This document shows, one piece after another, positions 32,682 through 45,186 of a stretch of 64,000 bases of DNA. The first letter of the stretch is position 1, and every line of letters begins with the position of its first letter. The position numbers and the translations under genes were made by a program. Origin of the DNA: Termitomyces sp. T153 (taxonomy: Eukaryota > Basidiomycota > Agaricomycetes > Agaricales > Lyophyllaceae); the NCBI GenBank assembly GCA_018296165.2, contig JACKQL020000052.1, positions 186,001 to 250,000 of the forward strand, in the 5' to 3' direction. The notes beneath the pieces are model-generated. The model did not search any database. It was not told the origin of the DNA and was given only the letters and a program-made list of their open reading frames with translations.

Positions 32682-33762
32682 GCGGCAGAGCAGGGGTGGG
32701 ACCATGAGTGGGTTGCAGTGCAGTTGGAGGAGGGTCAGAGGGGTAGGGTCTCAGGGAGGGGTTCCAGGGTAGAGGGGGGAGTTGGCGTGGGGTGGCCCCC
32801 AATGAAGATTAGGCCCCCGCAGGGTGGGCAGAGGGAGGGGGCCCCTGTGACGCACAACAAGGGTAAATGGAGGGTGTCCCCCTTGTTGGAGGCGGGGCCT
32901 AGCAAGTGGGCACGGAGGAGCTGGCGATAGCAGGCCCTTTGGGTCCTATGGTGTATTTTCTGAATTCTGGGGCCTTGGTTGAGCAGTCTGCAGGAGGGTT
33001 GTGGTCAGTTGCCAAGGCTTTCCTGTGGCGTCAGGCGGAGGAGTTGGAGAGGTTGTTGGCCACATGTGGGGAGGAAGTCCATAGGGTGGAGGAGGAGAGG
33101 GATGGGCTTTGGAGGGAACTGGATGAGGCTTGGAAGGAATGAGACTTGGCGTGTAGAGATAAAGATATTGCTATGGAGACCGCCATGGAGCAACTGTCGC
33201 AGCTTCAAGAGCTGCAAGTGCACATGAGGCCATTGGAGGCATGGGTGGAGGCGGCGGAGCAACAATCGGAGGGGTCAGGGATGTGGGGGACTCAGCAGGG
33301 GTCCAGTGCAGAGGTGACCTGAGTGACAGCAGAGAGGGCGCAGTGGCAGGAAGAGTGGCTTGCCAATGAGGTGGCCTCAGGGTGGTGGGGAGTGCTCCGT
33401 AAGTGCTCCCTTCATCTCCTGTTTACTACAAGCTGACATTTGATTCCGCAGACTGGGCCAGGGAGCATTGCATCCTCCTTGATGGAGCATCAGCGGCGCT
33501 GGGGTCCATCCATGACAGGTTGGCAAGGATGCCTGGGGATCTTCCATTGGAGTTGGGGCAGGGGGTCATGCAGATGGGGTGTCTGCTGGCAGGACATCGG
33601 TGGAGGGCGACGGCAGACCCCAGAGCATGGTGGGAGGTAGCAATGGATGTGGCAGAGCCACTCCCAGGGCATTCTGAAGTTCTGGTGATGGTAGTAGCAC
33701 AGCTGGAGGTGGATCTGGTGGGAAGGATAGTGGAGGTGGATTTGAGGGGGGAGGGGGAGTAG
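32682..33762 (+). pseudogene. Family B antisense gene, 3' part
   Basis: Continues the frame cut at 21541. Readable parts are AAEQGWDHEWVAVQLEEGQ, then PLGPMVYFLNSGALVEQ, a coiled-coil stretch (RQAEELERLLATCGEEVHRV, ERDGLWRELDEAWKE) with a stop after it, more helical sequence, an intron that starts GTAAGTGCTC near 33399 and ends TTCCGCAG, and a last exon with WAREHCILLDGASAALGSI and VVAQLEVDLVGRIVEVDL ending at 33762. Stops within the coiled coil show decay. Overall plan (Cys cluster, helical region, last exon) parallels the family A antisense gene. Confidence 0.55.
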
Positions 33763-33979
33763 AGGCCTTCTAGATTCTGGTGTCTTGTTGCCCCGTGCTC
33801 CCCTATTCCTATATTTTGTATTTGTAGCCTTGTTAACAGTGGACTCCCTGCACTTCTGCTAAGCATGAGAAGTTTTCAGAATGAGTGAGGGGCAAAGTAA
33901 GTGAAAACACGTAGAGGGGTACTCGTGGGAGTTGAATTCCTGATAAATCTAGAGGTGGGGGTTATGCCCACTGATGCCA

Positions 33980-36161
33980 TCTGCACTTGCTAGTCCCAGG
34001 GGTCCCGGGGCTTGGTGGGGTGTTGTCGATGGAAGTCCTGGAGTTTGTCTAGGGCTCTGTCAAGGTTTTTTTAGGGCTCCCACGTGTTGTCCTCAGGTCT
34101 GTAGCCCTTCCAGCAGACTAAGTACTGGGGTTGTCTATGAACCAAGCAGGAGTCAAGGATCTGGTCAATCTTGTAGCGATACTCGTCCTCAACCTTGACG
34201 GGGGGTGGTTGGTTGGGGCGCTGGCCAGAGAAGGGGTCTGGGGCATGTTTTACAAGGAGTCGAATGTGAAACATGGAGTGAAGGCCTTTCAAGCCTGGAA
34301 GTAGGTCGAGTTTATAGGCATGTGTAGAGACCTTCTGGAGGACTTTGAAAGGATCAAGGCACTTGTGGTCTAATTTGATGGAGGGCCTCTGGGTCTTAAG
34401 GTTGTGTCAATTGAGCTAAACCAAGGTGCTGGGAGGCCAGTCGGGGGTGGAGTCACGTTGGGCATCGGCATGTTTGGAGTAGGCTTGATTGGTGGTGTTG
34501 ATCTTGTCCTGGAGAAATTGGTGAAGGGATCAGAGGTCCTTGGTGACTTCATGGGCAGTGTGGGAGGGGATGTCTTTCAGGGACAGGGTGAGTCAGGGGT
34601 TGTAGCCTTTGTTGGCATAGAAGGGGGAGACTCTGGTGGCAGAGTGGGGTGTGTTGTTGTAGGTGAATTCGGCAAGGGGGAGTTCTGCATACCAGTCATT
34701 CTATAAATAGTTAACATATAGGTGGAGATACTACTCCAGCATCTGGTTCACTTGTTCTGTCTGTCCATTGGTCTCCAGGTGATAGGTGGTGGAGAGGTTG
34801 GTTTTGATCTCAAGCGCCCTGCATAGCGATTGCCAAAAGTGGGATATGAACAGGGGTCCACAGTTGGAGACGATATTATCTGGAAGTCCATGCTTGGAGA
34901 ATACATGTTCGAGGAATAGTTTGGCAAACTCCAGAGCATTGTCAGTGGTGTGGCAGGGGATGAAGAGGGCTTGCTTGGTGAGGTGGCAAACAACAACAAG
35001 GATTGTGTTAAAACCTTCAGAATCAGGGAGTTCAACAATATGATCCATTAATAGGGAGGACCAGGGGTGGCAGCCGATGGGGAGGGGTTTCAATAATTCA
35101 TGGGAGTGGTGATGGGGTACCTTGGCCCAGAGGCAAGGTTCACAGGCCCTTATGTATCATGTGATGTCCTTCTTCATTCCTGGCCAAAAGTAAGTCTGGA
35201 AAATGAGTTGAAGGGTCTTACGCATTCCTGGGTGCCCTCAGAGCTTATGGTCATGGTGCTGCCGGAGTATGTCAAGGCGGATGGACTTGTGGTCTGGAGC
35301 GTAAATTCATCCACTCCGGAGCAGGAGGTGGTGGTCCGGAGACAGCAAAAAGGGGTTCCCAGTGCTCAACTCATTGGGGTTGTTGCGGGGGTTGTGCTGG
35401 GTGAAGAAGGAGTCCAGGGGTGAATTTCTGATTTGTTGGAGGATTCATTCTTCATTTAAAATCAGTATGGCATGTAGATGTTTGGGGGGGATTACCACTC
35501 AATGGTTGAATGCATTTTGTTTGGCTTTGAATGACTTCTTCAGGTACATGTCAGATCTTCGAGTGAGAGCATCGGGCTTTGTGCCGAGTCACCTGGGGCA
35601 GTAGTGGATGGTAAAGTTGTACTCCGAGAGGGTTTTGGACCATTGGGCTTGGCAGTGGCTGAGCTGTTTTGTGGTTGTGAAGTATTGCAGGTTGTTGTGG
35701 TTGGAGTATACTTGGATGCGGTGTGGGGACCCCTTGAGGTAGGCCCACCACTGATGGAAGGCTTCAACAATTGCAAGGAGTTCTTTGTCATAGATGTCAT
35801 AGTTGAGTTCCACTGAGATCATCAATTGGGTGTAGAAGGTGATGGGACAGAGATCTTTGCCTCCCAAGTCTGACTGGGAGAGTATCCTGGCAATAGCATA
35901 GTCGAAGGCGTCACATTCAAGCACGATCAGCAGAGAGGGGTTGAAATAGTAGAGGACCAGAGCGGAGGTGAAGGCCTTCTTCAGGAGGAGGAATATGCTC
36001 TGGCACTTGCTGTCCCAATCCCAAGGGGTGTCCTTCCACATAAGTTGGTTGAGGGGTTTGGTGATCCTGGAGTAGTTGTCGATGAAATGGCAATAAAAGT
36101 TAGCAAACCCCAGGAATGATTGTACCTCCTTGACATTCCACGGTGGGGGCCAATTGAGTAC
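33980..36161 (-). pseudogene. Family B pol remnant: RT end, RNase H, integrase, chromodomain
   Basis: Read from 36161 downward: VKEVQSFLGFANFYCHFIDN (RT thumb/connection), then SLLIVLECDAFDYAIARILS and DKELLAIVEAFHQWW (RNase H), later DHIVELPDSEGFNTILVVVC and KHGLPDNIVSNCGPLFISHF (integrase core, DD-E region with changes), TNLSTTYHLETNGQTEQVN, and at 34071-34292 a chromodomain ([18 protein letters not shown]). This is a chromovirus order. The RT active-site half is absent: the match starts exactly where the LTR fragment at 36162 begins. Frames are broken by stops and shifts between about 34300 and 35590. Confidence 0.85.
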
Positions 36162-36413
36162 TGTCAGGTCCTGCTGACCACAGGGGCTCAGCTACACTGG
36201 GCAAGTCCTTACTAGGCAGATGTGATTCCCTGCACTGACAACTGGGCACTTGGAGGTGTTGTCATCTGCATAGCCTCTGCCTCCTCCACACCTGCAATAC
36301 TTGTATATGGACTTATGCCTGAACCCTGCCAAGCCCGTCCCCCTTCCTGCAGCTCACCTCCTACTCCTCCAGACCTCCCCAGACTTGCTCAGACCAATCT
36401 CCACCAACTATCC
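36162..36413. repeat. Rearranged family B LTR fragment (forward piece plus inverted piece)
   Basis: 36162 to about 36245 matches the start of the B LTR in the same orientation as 19781 (TGTCAGG, GCTCAGCTACACT, GTCCTTACTAGG). About 36250-36413 matches B-LTR sequence from about 53720-53880 in inverted orientation (complement reads TCTGAGCAAGTCTGG, CATAAGTCCATA). The two pieces face each other. Confidence 0.6.
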
Positions 36414-36486
36414 TCACAAGTCCCCAATGTTTGGACACTAAATGGCTATATGAGAATATTATCTGTAGCTAGGGAGTGCTTAGCAA

Positions 36487-37564
36487 TGATGTGTTCCTAT
36501 GCCACCTAGTCCTGTGCAGGAAACCTAAAAAGAGAGAACCTAACATGAGTCACTAGATAGGGTAGCTGGCAGTAGGAAGTTAATAGTAGAGGGTAAGTCA
36601 GTAACCATCCCAGAGAACAAGAGCAAATGTTGCATTGTAAGGTGAAGTTGGAAGGATTGCTATTGCTAGTCTAAATTACTAGTGACAGAAAGGGGAATAG
36701 GTGAAGGCAAGAACACATCACTAAAATAAGAGTGAACTTTAAACAGTGGTAGGGAAGTGAGGGAATGTAATAGAAAAGAGGAAATAGGGAGACAGAATCA
36801 GGAGCATGAATGTAAACTAGTTGCTAGCCATAGTTGCTAGCATTGCTAAGTTGAGATAACACAAAGGGTGCCTGTAGTTGGCACCATACTAGATTGAAGT
36901 TGAGGTTGATAAGGTTTGTTACTAAGTCAAAGTCAATGGCAGGTAAGGGACTAGAGTGAAGATAGAGGCAAAGTGGAATCTCAAGCTGGTAAGCTTAGAG
37001 ATAGACAGATTTGGTTTGAGGGAGATCTTTTCAATTCAGTTGTGAAGTGTCTATGTACAGGCAGTATTTATACAGTTTCAAAGTATAGTATGGGAAAGTA
37101 GGCAAATAGTCACCACTAGCAACAGTGTCTGTCAACATGTTTATGGTCCATACAAAGTGTCAGTCTGTAACTAAGTGAACAACTATAAGCAAAGTTTCTG
37201 ATGTGTAGATGCCATTCAAGTATGTTGGTCAACTCAACAAGGGGAATGATAGCAAAAAGGTATGCATCTGGCAATATGTCCATATATAGTGAGATAATGC
37301 CATTTTGTTACCAGAGTCAGTAGGATTGCTAAAGTCACTAAGAAAGGTCTTGGCCTTATGGTTCTAGACCCAAGGTCCAGGCTCCACATGATATTCCTCA
37401 TGATCAATAAGCCTCATAGTTGCTAAGGTCCTGTGCTAAAGCTATATTGGTCCAGACCTTGGGCTAGGCCCTGTGTGCTGAATGTCATGACTTGTGCCAA
37501 ATAGTCAGCTGCTGCTAAGTCCAAAATGCCAAAAATGGTGCTCAGCAACAACTGAGTCTTATCA
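36487..37564 (-). repeat. A2 3' LTR
   Basis: 1078 bp in reverse orientation (TGATGTG... to ...CTTATCA on the plus strand), homologous to the A1 LTR, with extra GAGAACCTAAC-type sequence near its end. CpG-poor. Confidence 0.88.
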
Positions 37565-37737
37565 TCCTCCCTTATACTGAAATTTTGACTGCCCTCAGTC
37601 AACCCCAAAGTCACATATTTGGTCACTTGGTCCATGTGCCCAGAGAGATTGGAATAAAAGAGCTGGTGGTTTTGCTTGGACTTCATCACCCCTCTTTTCT
37701 CCCATCTTATCTTCACTTCCATCTCTATCTTATTGCT

Positions 37738-39751
37738 ATGTCCAACCTTGCTTCTCAACTTGAGAAAATTACAATGGCCCATGCATTTCTTGATCAGGTC
37801 AATTGTTTGCTCTCCTTGGCCTATGCATTACTAACAAAGGATCCTTGCTTGGCAGTTACTGCCATTTTCCAGACCTGGCTTCAGTAGTTCAAGACCACAG
37901 GGAGTGGGGTTGAGTGGCTGGAGTTGGCAAATGTTGAGAGGGAGTGTTACCAACTATATGAGCAGTACAAAGGGGAAGAATGGGTTCACTCATTTGACAT
38001 ACACTTTGTAAGTTCCTTTCTTCTTCTTTTCTCTTAGCAACAGTTCTCATGAGTTTGCTAGGCTCCAGTAAATCCCTCCTTGGAGTTTTTGCTGGACAAT
38101 TTGACAGTGGGAATGACAGTAAGTGCCCTGGCAGTTGCTAGCACTAGCAACACTGCTAAGATATATTAGCTTTTTGAAGATTTGTCACCAAATAACCAGT
38201 TCTTCTTCCAGCACCCAGTAGGTGCATTAGCAGTGGTGAGGGAGGAGGAATGGAGCAAGGGCCCCAGGGGCAAGGCAAATCATGGGGACATTCAGGAGGG
38301 CCCCTCAACTCCCAAGGCTGTGGCTAGTGGCATTGCTTGAGAAGAGGATGATGAAGACATTGAAGTAGGTCCTTTTATTTTTGCTAACTCTTGGCAACAA
38401 TTGCTAAGTTTTCTTTGCAGGAACAAATTAAAGAAACTTTTTCTGACAAGCACTTGGCAACACTTCTTTACTGGCAAAAGGCCTTGATGGTGGTGGATAC
38501 TGGACTGGGGGCTAGAGTGGTGCTAAAAAAGGCAAAGAGGAAGGTGACAGTGTTGCTAGAGAAGCAACAGGAATTTAAGCACACACAGGGCATGGTAAGT
38601 ACTTAGCAATAGTCTCCTTCATAGTCACTAACAATTTTCTAGTGCAACAACTGCTAGGCTGACAATGACTCAGAGGGCTGCTGGTACCCAATGAGGGCCC
38701 AGCCCTGCTATTGTTGCAACAGCACTAGGAAGAGCTATTTGCACAGTGGACAATTGTTGAGGAGCACTGGAAGGCAGCAAGTTCACTAAGAAGATAGCAG
38801 CCAAAGGCAGCATCAGTAAGAAATGTGAGAGCTTTTGTGGAGTGATAGAGGGAGCTGAAGAGAAGAGGGGAGCCTGTCAAAGTCAAGCCCTCTAGCTTGC
38901 ACTTGCCAACATTGCAAGAGGAGGTGACAATTGGAAGTAGTGGGGTTGCTAAGGTGAAGAGCAGGGAGCTGGTGAAGAGTGATGAGGAGGGCAATGGCAA
39001 TGATGGCAGCAACAACAACAGTGACAATGACATGCCTCTAGCACAGAAACAACCTGCAAGTCCTGCCTTGGTCACTAGCACTAAGCAACCATGGAAGGTT
39101 GCTAGTGAGGAGGGTGAGGGAGATGTGGAGATGAGGGAGACAACTCCCTTAGTAATGGTCACTGAGGTTGAGCAAGAAGCAAGCAACATGGAGGTTGAGG
39201 ATGAGGAAGAGTTCAAGGCTGCCCCAGTCACCATTGAGGAGGACAAGGAGGAGAATGAAGGGGCAGGGGAGGTCAAGGTCTGATGAAGAGTAAGTCCTTC
39301 TTTTTTGCTATCTTCTAGTTTGCTAATGACTTTGCTAGGGGACCTGGAGCAACATGCTGTTGTGCCAAGTTAGTGATGACAAACTGGAGTGGCTGGGTGA
39401 GGATCTGGCTTGGTCAATGCTGCTAATGCTAGCAATGTTGCTTCCAATTTTTCATTGCCAACTTGGCACACTAGCATGTTGCTCCAGGTCCCCTAGCAAA
39501 CAGACTTTGACAAGAGGGTGGCAGGGGTGGAATGACAGTTCCAGAGGGAGCTGGAGGCAGTGAGAGAGGAGTTGGTAGCAGCAAGAGCACAGTATGCTGT
39601 TGCCAAGCAAACCTTGGTGACACTGGCAGGATATTGGCATGACTGTCAGGCCTTCCTGGCCTGGCAGGAGGAAAACAACATTGGAGAGGGGGATTGGGAG
39701 GAGGAGGATTTGGTGGAAGTGCCCAATGATGACACTGACCTCAATGCTTAG
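37738..39751 (+). pseudogene. A2 copy of the antisense gene
   Basis: Starts MSNLASQLEKITMAHAFLDQ and keeps the same splice sites as A1 (GTAAGT after the first two exons, CAG before E-Q-I-K-E, TAG before the cysteine exon at 38643). The cysteine exon has an extra C-x2-C that A1 lacks. TAG codons replace Trp after FQTWLQ and within the cysteine motif. The end PNDDTDLNA matches A1. Antisense to A2 pol, as in A1. Confidence 0.82.
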
Positions 39752-40189
39752 CAACCACTTCTGCCCCCTGTAAATAGACTTTTTTTAGTTTTTATAGTTT
39801 GGATGCAGACTAGCCCCCTTAAGGGGCCCCAAAATGTATCATATTTATAACAGATCAGAAACTTTGAGAGAAAACAAAGAAATGCAAGATCAATAAGAAG
39901 GTATGCACTAGCAACCATTGCTTGATGCTAGTGGCACTTGAAGGCAAACACTCAGTAAGTCATCATGGCAAAGTACCTCTAGAGGCATGCCAAGTGCTGG
40001 CAATAGAGTGGCCAAGTGCAGCATTAAAAATAAGAGAATAGTAAAGTAGAGTATCTGTAAAAGTCTTCTTAACTAAAAATAATAACAAGGAAAGAGTAGC
40101 AAGAATGAAGGGACTTAATGTTTTGTAAGGTATTTTTGACAGTTTTTCTGGATAGTAGGAACAAGTATAGTGAGAAACTTAGGCAGAAT
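39752..40189. other. A2 gap between antisense gene and pol end
   Basis: Non-coding; contains the CCCTTAAGGGG palindrome and the complement of the CATTTTGG(A/G)GCCC motif at about 39812-39840. Counterpart of 29041-29471. Confidence 0.65.
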
Positions 40190-43100
40190 TAAGAAAAGTC
40201 ACTAGGGCTTAGCAAAAGTGTGGTTTTAGTTTTCTTCTTCACTGGTAGTGTTGCCAGTATCATTGTCGTTTACAAGGTTGATTTGCTCTAGTTCTCTAAG
40301 TCACAAGGTGTTGATGTCAAAGGCATTGCTAGGCACTGTTATATGTTCTCTAGCAAGATAGAGGACCAAATGAAAGGCAGCTATGGGGCAATGCAGTATT
40401 GAACCATCTAGTTTGCAAAGAATGTAAGTGCCCCCATAATTTTTAAGAGATTATCACCAGTGGGCCTAGGTAACAAGGCTTCATTTTTTTGTTATGCATC
40501 ACTTCAATTCTAGTGTTCCTCATCAGTACAAGGTCACCAGTTTGGAAATTGTAATTGCAGATTGTAGCGGTGTGTTCTGCTTTCAAGCAAATGGTGGCTA
40601 GGCAATGAGCACTAAGGATGTCACTGTGAAGGTGGTTAAGGTCCTCTTGGCAATGTTGAAGGTCAATTGCTCAGTGGGCTATGAGATCAGTTGTTGACAA
40701 TAGTGAGTTTGGCGGCAGTTGCAAATATGTCACTTCAACTATGTCAGCCAGCAGGAGAGGGTGGGTACCAGTTGTCACATAGTAGGGGGAGCAACCCATT
40801 TGCTTGTGAACTGTAACACATTCTGACCAAAAGACAGAGTAAGTAACTGTACTCCACCTGGACTGATCACCATCAACCACTTTGAAGAGAGCTTGGCAAA
40901 CATCAAAGTGGGGTCACTTGACTAGTCCATTAGCATGCTTATTGTATCCAGAGATCCAAATATGGTGCAAGTTGTACTTCTTTGCCAAGTAAGTGACTGC
41001 CTTCAGGATTGGAGGTTCATTGTTGGTAACAATTTTGCTAAGCACTCACCAGCAACAGATAACATCCTCATATAGCCATTTAGCAATAGCTTCAGTGTTT
41101 TCTCTGGTGAGCATACAGAACTCAGGATAATGAATTAGTAAACAACATCCTTGAATGATCTATTTAAACTTATTGGAGGGTGGCATGAATATGGTGTCAA
41201 CATATATCTTGCTGAACAAGGGTGCTGGTGTAGTGATAGTCAGTGGAATGAGGACTTTAGTCATCTAGTGTATCTGGCAGATGTGGCAAGTCCATATGTA
41301 CTATACAATATCCATGCTAACTTAGGGCCACCAAAATCATTCTAGAAGGGCTGAGCAGGTAGCAAAGAGGCCTCTATGTTCCAAATTGTCATGCATGGCT
41401 TTCAGGACTTGCAGATGACTGGTGGTGGAAACAAACAGCTTGTGAGCACTATCTCAACTTCTTCACCAAAGTTTTCCTCCCATAGTAAAGAACATGAAGG
41501 CATAGTGAATGAAAGTGGCATACTCATTGTTGCTAAGGCCTTCAGGTCTAGCAAGATTTCAAAGCCATTTCTCAACTAGAAGTACATGGGCATTGCTGGC
41601 AATAGCTTTGGCACTGCAGGGCACATCACTATAGGTGGTGGTGCCATCATCTTGGAGAGGCTGAATATTGTCACTAGTTGCTAGTCATGGGGTGGTGTCT
41701 TTATTGCTAGCAAAAGTTGCTAAAGGTTGCACATTAGGGTACTCAACCAGAGGCAGTAGGTGATGGGAAGCTATGGAGACTTGGCAAAGGAGGGTAGCAG
41801 TAGCTGAACTTGGTGGATAAACCCATGTAGCCAATTGATCCAATCCTCATAAATGGAATTGTCACTATCATCAACTGGAGGATTGCCAGGCTGGGGTGGG
41901 CATTGCAAAAGACTATTGGGGCCATGGAAAGTTCCCTTGATATTAACCAACTCAAAGTGAAACATTAAAATCACCATAATCCAGCAGTTCATACTGGCAG
42001 AGAGCTGGATGTCAGGGTTCTAAAGCATACCCTTAATGTAATGAGCATTGACTTTGATGATGAGGTTCCTAACACCAATAAGGTACATCTGCAAGGCTTG
42101 TAGTGCTCAATAAAGGCTATAAAGTTCCAACTTGGGCTGACTGAATCTGTCCCCTCTGTTGTTTAGCATAATTGATCCAAAGCAGTTGTAGCAACATTCT
42201 TTGCAATTCTTACTAGTGCACTGGCAAAGGTAATAACTGACTGCTATATATGAAGTGTCAACTGCTAAGATGACAGGGTCAGGCAATTCATAGTCAATAG
42301 GAACTAGGGGCTTAGCATCTTGTAAGGCTTTCACAAGATCATGTTGGGCATTTATCTGGTCAGGGCTGAACTCAAAAGAGATGCCAACATGAGTAAGTTT
42401 TGTTAAGTTGTTAGCTTAGTGTGCAAAGTTCTTGACAAAAATCCTAAGTACCCCCACTGTGCCCAGAAAAGCTTGGACTTCTAATAGTGACTTACAAGGG
42501 CCCCACTGCTCAATTAGGGCTAAGCGACTTTTGTCAGGAATACAACTGCTAGGAGTGCAAATGTGGCCAAGGATCCTGAAAGTTAGGATGCATAGAATGA
42601 GTTTATGGCCAGAGAAGGTGCTGCTGCAATATTTCATTTGCTGGAGAATCCTGTTAAGAAGTTTGAAGAACTCCCATAGCACTAGGCAAATGTGTGGGTT
42701 AGCAGGATGCTTAGCAGGTTTACCATTAATGAGCTTCCAGTTCTTGAGTCCTTTAGCACCAACATTGTTGATAAAGCTGAGCATGTTATGGGGGATCTCT
42801 GGCTGTAAAATGAAGGTGATATTGTCATGAAATATGGGCACAGAGTTAGTCCATCCCATTGGCAAGGTTACTAGGCAAAGGGCACCAAAAGGAGTCTGAA
42901 ATGTTGTTAAGTCACATGAGGTGGGGTTGACAAGTTGCTCATTGTAGCCAATGTAGAGGTTGAGAGTGGTGCCGCAGATGCATCCAGCAAAAGATTCAGC
43001 AACATGGTCTGGAAAAGGTGGTACTCTGGAATGGCAAATAGTGACACAGTTTAGTGGCTCAAGGCTGTGCACAACCCTGAGCTTACCATTTTTCTTGAGA

Positions 43101-43776
43101 ACATAGAACCATTGCAAGCAGTAAGCAGAGTTCAAAGGTTTGTAGATGCCAGCATTAATCTTGTTGCAAATGATCTCACATACTTCTTTTTCTAGCCCTG
43201 GAGGTATGGGACAATTGTGCTGAACCCAAGGTATGTGAGATATTGTCGGTATGCATACTGGTGGAAAGAAGTAGGGGCACAAGCTTCCTTGTTCAAAATC
43301 CTCCCAAGTGAAAGCTTTTTCCTGCTTGGCAACCATGTCAACCAATACTTTGATTTTGTTGCTAGTGAGGAAGCCTATATTGTGGTCCTTAGTGAGTTTT
43401 GCTTGTTGTTTGCTAGTGAATTGCTTTGTTGGGACAAAAGGTGGTGGGCTAGAATTGAGTGGAGAGATTGTCACTAGTGGATTGCCAATAATCTGGTGCT
43501 CAATTTGGAAATCCTCACTAATGTGGCTGGCAACTGGTTTGGTTTTCATAGTGATGGGTTTGTACTTCTTCTTTATCTGGACTTCTTTTTGCTTAGGAGG
43601 TTTGTTAGCAGCAAATTGAGTGGGGAATGAAATGTTAACATAAGTAGGGGTAGTGTCCATATTATTCATATCAAGGGGTAAAGTCTGTCCAAGAATCAAG
43701 AGATTAGATGTATCAGTAGAAACAAGATAAGAATGAGGTGGAAGGGACAAATCAGAAAGGTCACTAGCAGTAGCGT
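40190..43776 (-). pseudogene. A2 pol remnant, part 1
   Basis: Matches A1 pol from about residue 75 to the end. 42416-43750 is still open for 444 codons and includes the RT (WVQHNCPIPPGLEKEVCEII, LPMGWTNSVPIFHDNI). The catalytic box is changed from FIDD to FINN. Later parts (RNase H 41771-42334, integrase 40671-41345) are broken by stops, for example TGA where A1 has CGA in YRAL. Confidence 0.85.
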
Positions 43777-44906
43777 TGATGAGCCCCAGTTATTGCTGAG
43801 CACCATTTTCAGCATTTTTGGCATTGCAGAATTAGCGGCAGCTGACTACTTTGTATTTGGCACAAGTCACAACACTCAGCACATGGGACTGAGCCCAAGG
43901 GTTGGACTAAAGCATGAGGCTCTAGCAACCACGAGAATTATTGAGCACGAGAGATATCACAAGGAGTCTGGAACTTGGGCCTAGGTCATCAAGGCCTAGA
44001 CCCCCCCTAGTGATGATTATTAGCAACCCTAGTGATCCTGGCAACAAAATGGCGTTCTCCTACCATATATGGACAAATTATCAAACGCATACCTTTTTAC
44101 TATCATTTTGTTTGCTGAGCTTACCCACATACTTGAATGGCGTTTACACTTCAGGTGTTGACATCGGACTCGTTTCTTTTTGGTTTTTATTAGCAATTAG
44201 GCATTGCCAAGACTTTGCCTATGATTTTTCACTTAGTTACAGACTGACACCTTGTATGCACCATAAGCACAGTGACAGACACTGCCGCTAGTACTTATTT
44301 GTTTACTTTCACATACTATACTTCAAAACATATAAATACTGACTGTACATAGACACTAATAGGGGAAGCAGAACAGAGAACCCCCTTCAGAGTTGACTAG
44401 CTGCTCTCTCTAAGCCTACCAGCTTGAGATTTCACTTTGCCTTTCTTTCCCTTATCTCGTCTTTGACTCCGGCTTAGCAACAAGCCTCCTCAACTTCAAC
44501 TTCAACTTAGTTTGGTACCAACTGCAGGTGCCTATTTGTATTAATTTGACTTAGCAATGCTAGCAACTACTGCTAGTGACTAGTTCACGTTCGTCCACTG
44601 GTTTCAGTCCTTCCCTTACAGCCTTCTCTCTCCCTACTCTCCTCACCACCGTTACGAGTTTGCTTTGTCTTAGCGACGTTATCTGTCTTCCCCCATTGTT
44701 CCTTATTGTCACTAGCGACCTCAGCTAGCGATAGTAACTTCTTTCTACTTCACCCCACATCTCAACTTTCACTCTAGTTCTCTGGGACGGTCACTGATTT
44801 GCCCTCAACTATTAACTTTCTACTGCCAGCTACCCTATCTAGTGACTAGTGTTAGGTCCTCTTTTTAGGTTTCCTGCATGGCACTAGGTGGCATAGGAGC
44901 ACATCA
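43777..44906 (+). repeat. A4: solo LTR of family A inside A2 pol
   Basis: 1130 bp, TGATGAGCCC to GCACATCA, with target duplication GCGT at 43773-43776 and 44907-44910. It keeps more CpG than the surrounding A2, so it is younger than A2 and older than A1. Left by recombination between the two LTRs of a later insertion. Confidence 0.9.
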
Positions 44907-45186
44907 GCGTAAAGATATGCTAGCGCAGGATTGGTCTGTGTGTCAGAATTAGTAAGTAAAATATCTTTGTCCAAATCACAAGAAGCTATACAAGTTGCTA
45001 GACCAGTTGAATGGTCATAGCTGATAACAATTACTATGTTACTATCTTCTTCATTAATGCCTTCAGCAATGAAAGCAACAGGGTGCTTCAGTCCCAAAGC
45101 AAATGTTTTGGTGGTTGTTTCTTTTGGATTTGCCATATGGAAAAGGTTGGAATTGTGTGCCTTTGACTGGTGTTGGGATCTGTGAT
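44907..45186 (-). pseudogene. A2 pol remnant, part 2 (N-terminus)
   Basis: Reads LKHPVAFIAEGINEEDSNIV and IVISYDHSTGLATCIASCDL, the A1 pol N-terminus, up to the A4 insertion point. Confidence 0.8.

Noticed and set aside
33426..33866. Minus-strand frame of 146 codons between B pol and A1
   Set aside because: It mirrors the last exon of the B antisense gene, which shows coherent helical protein sequence and a splice acceptor on the plus strand.
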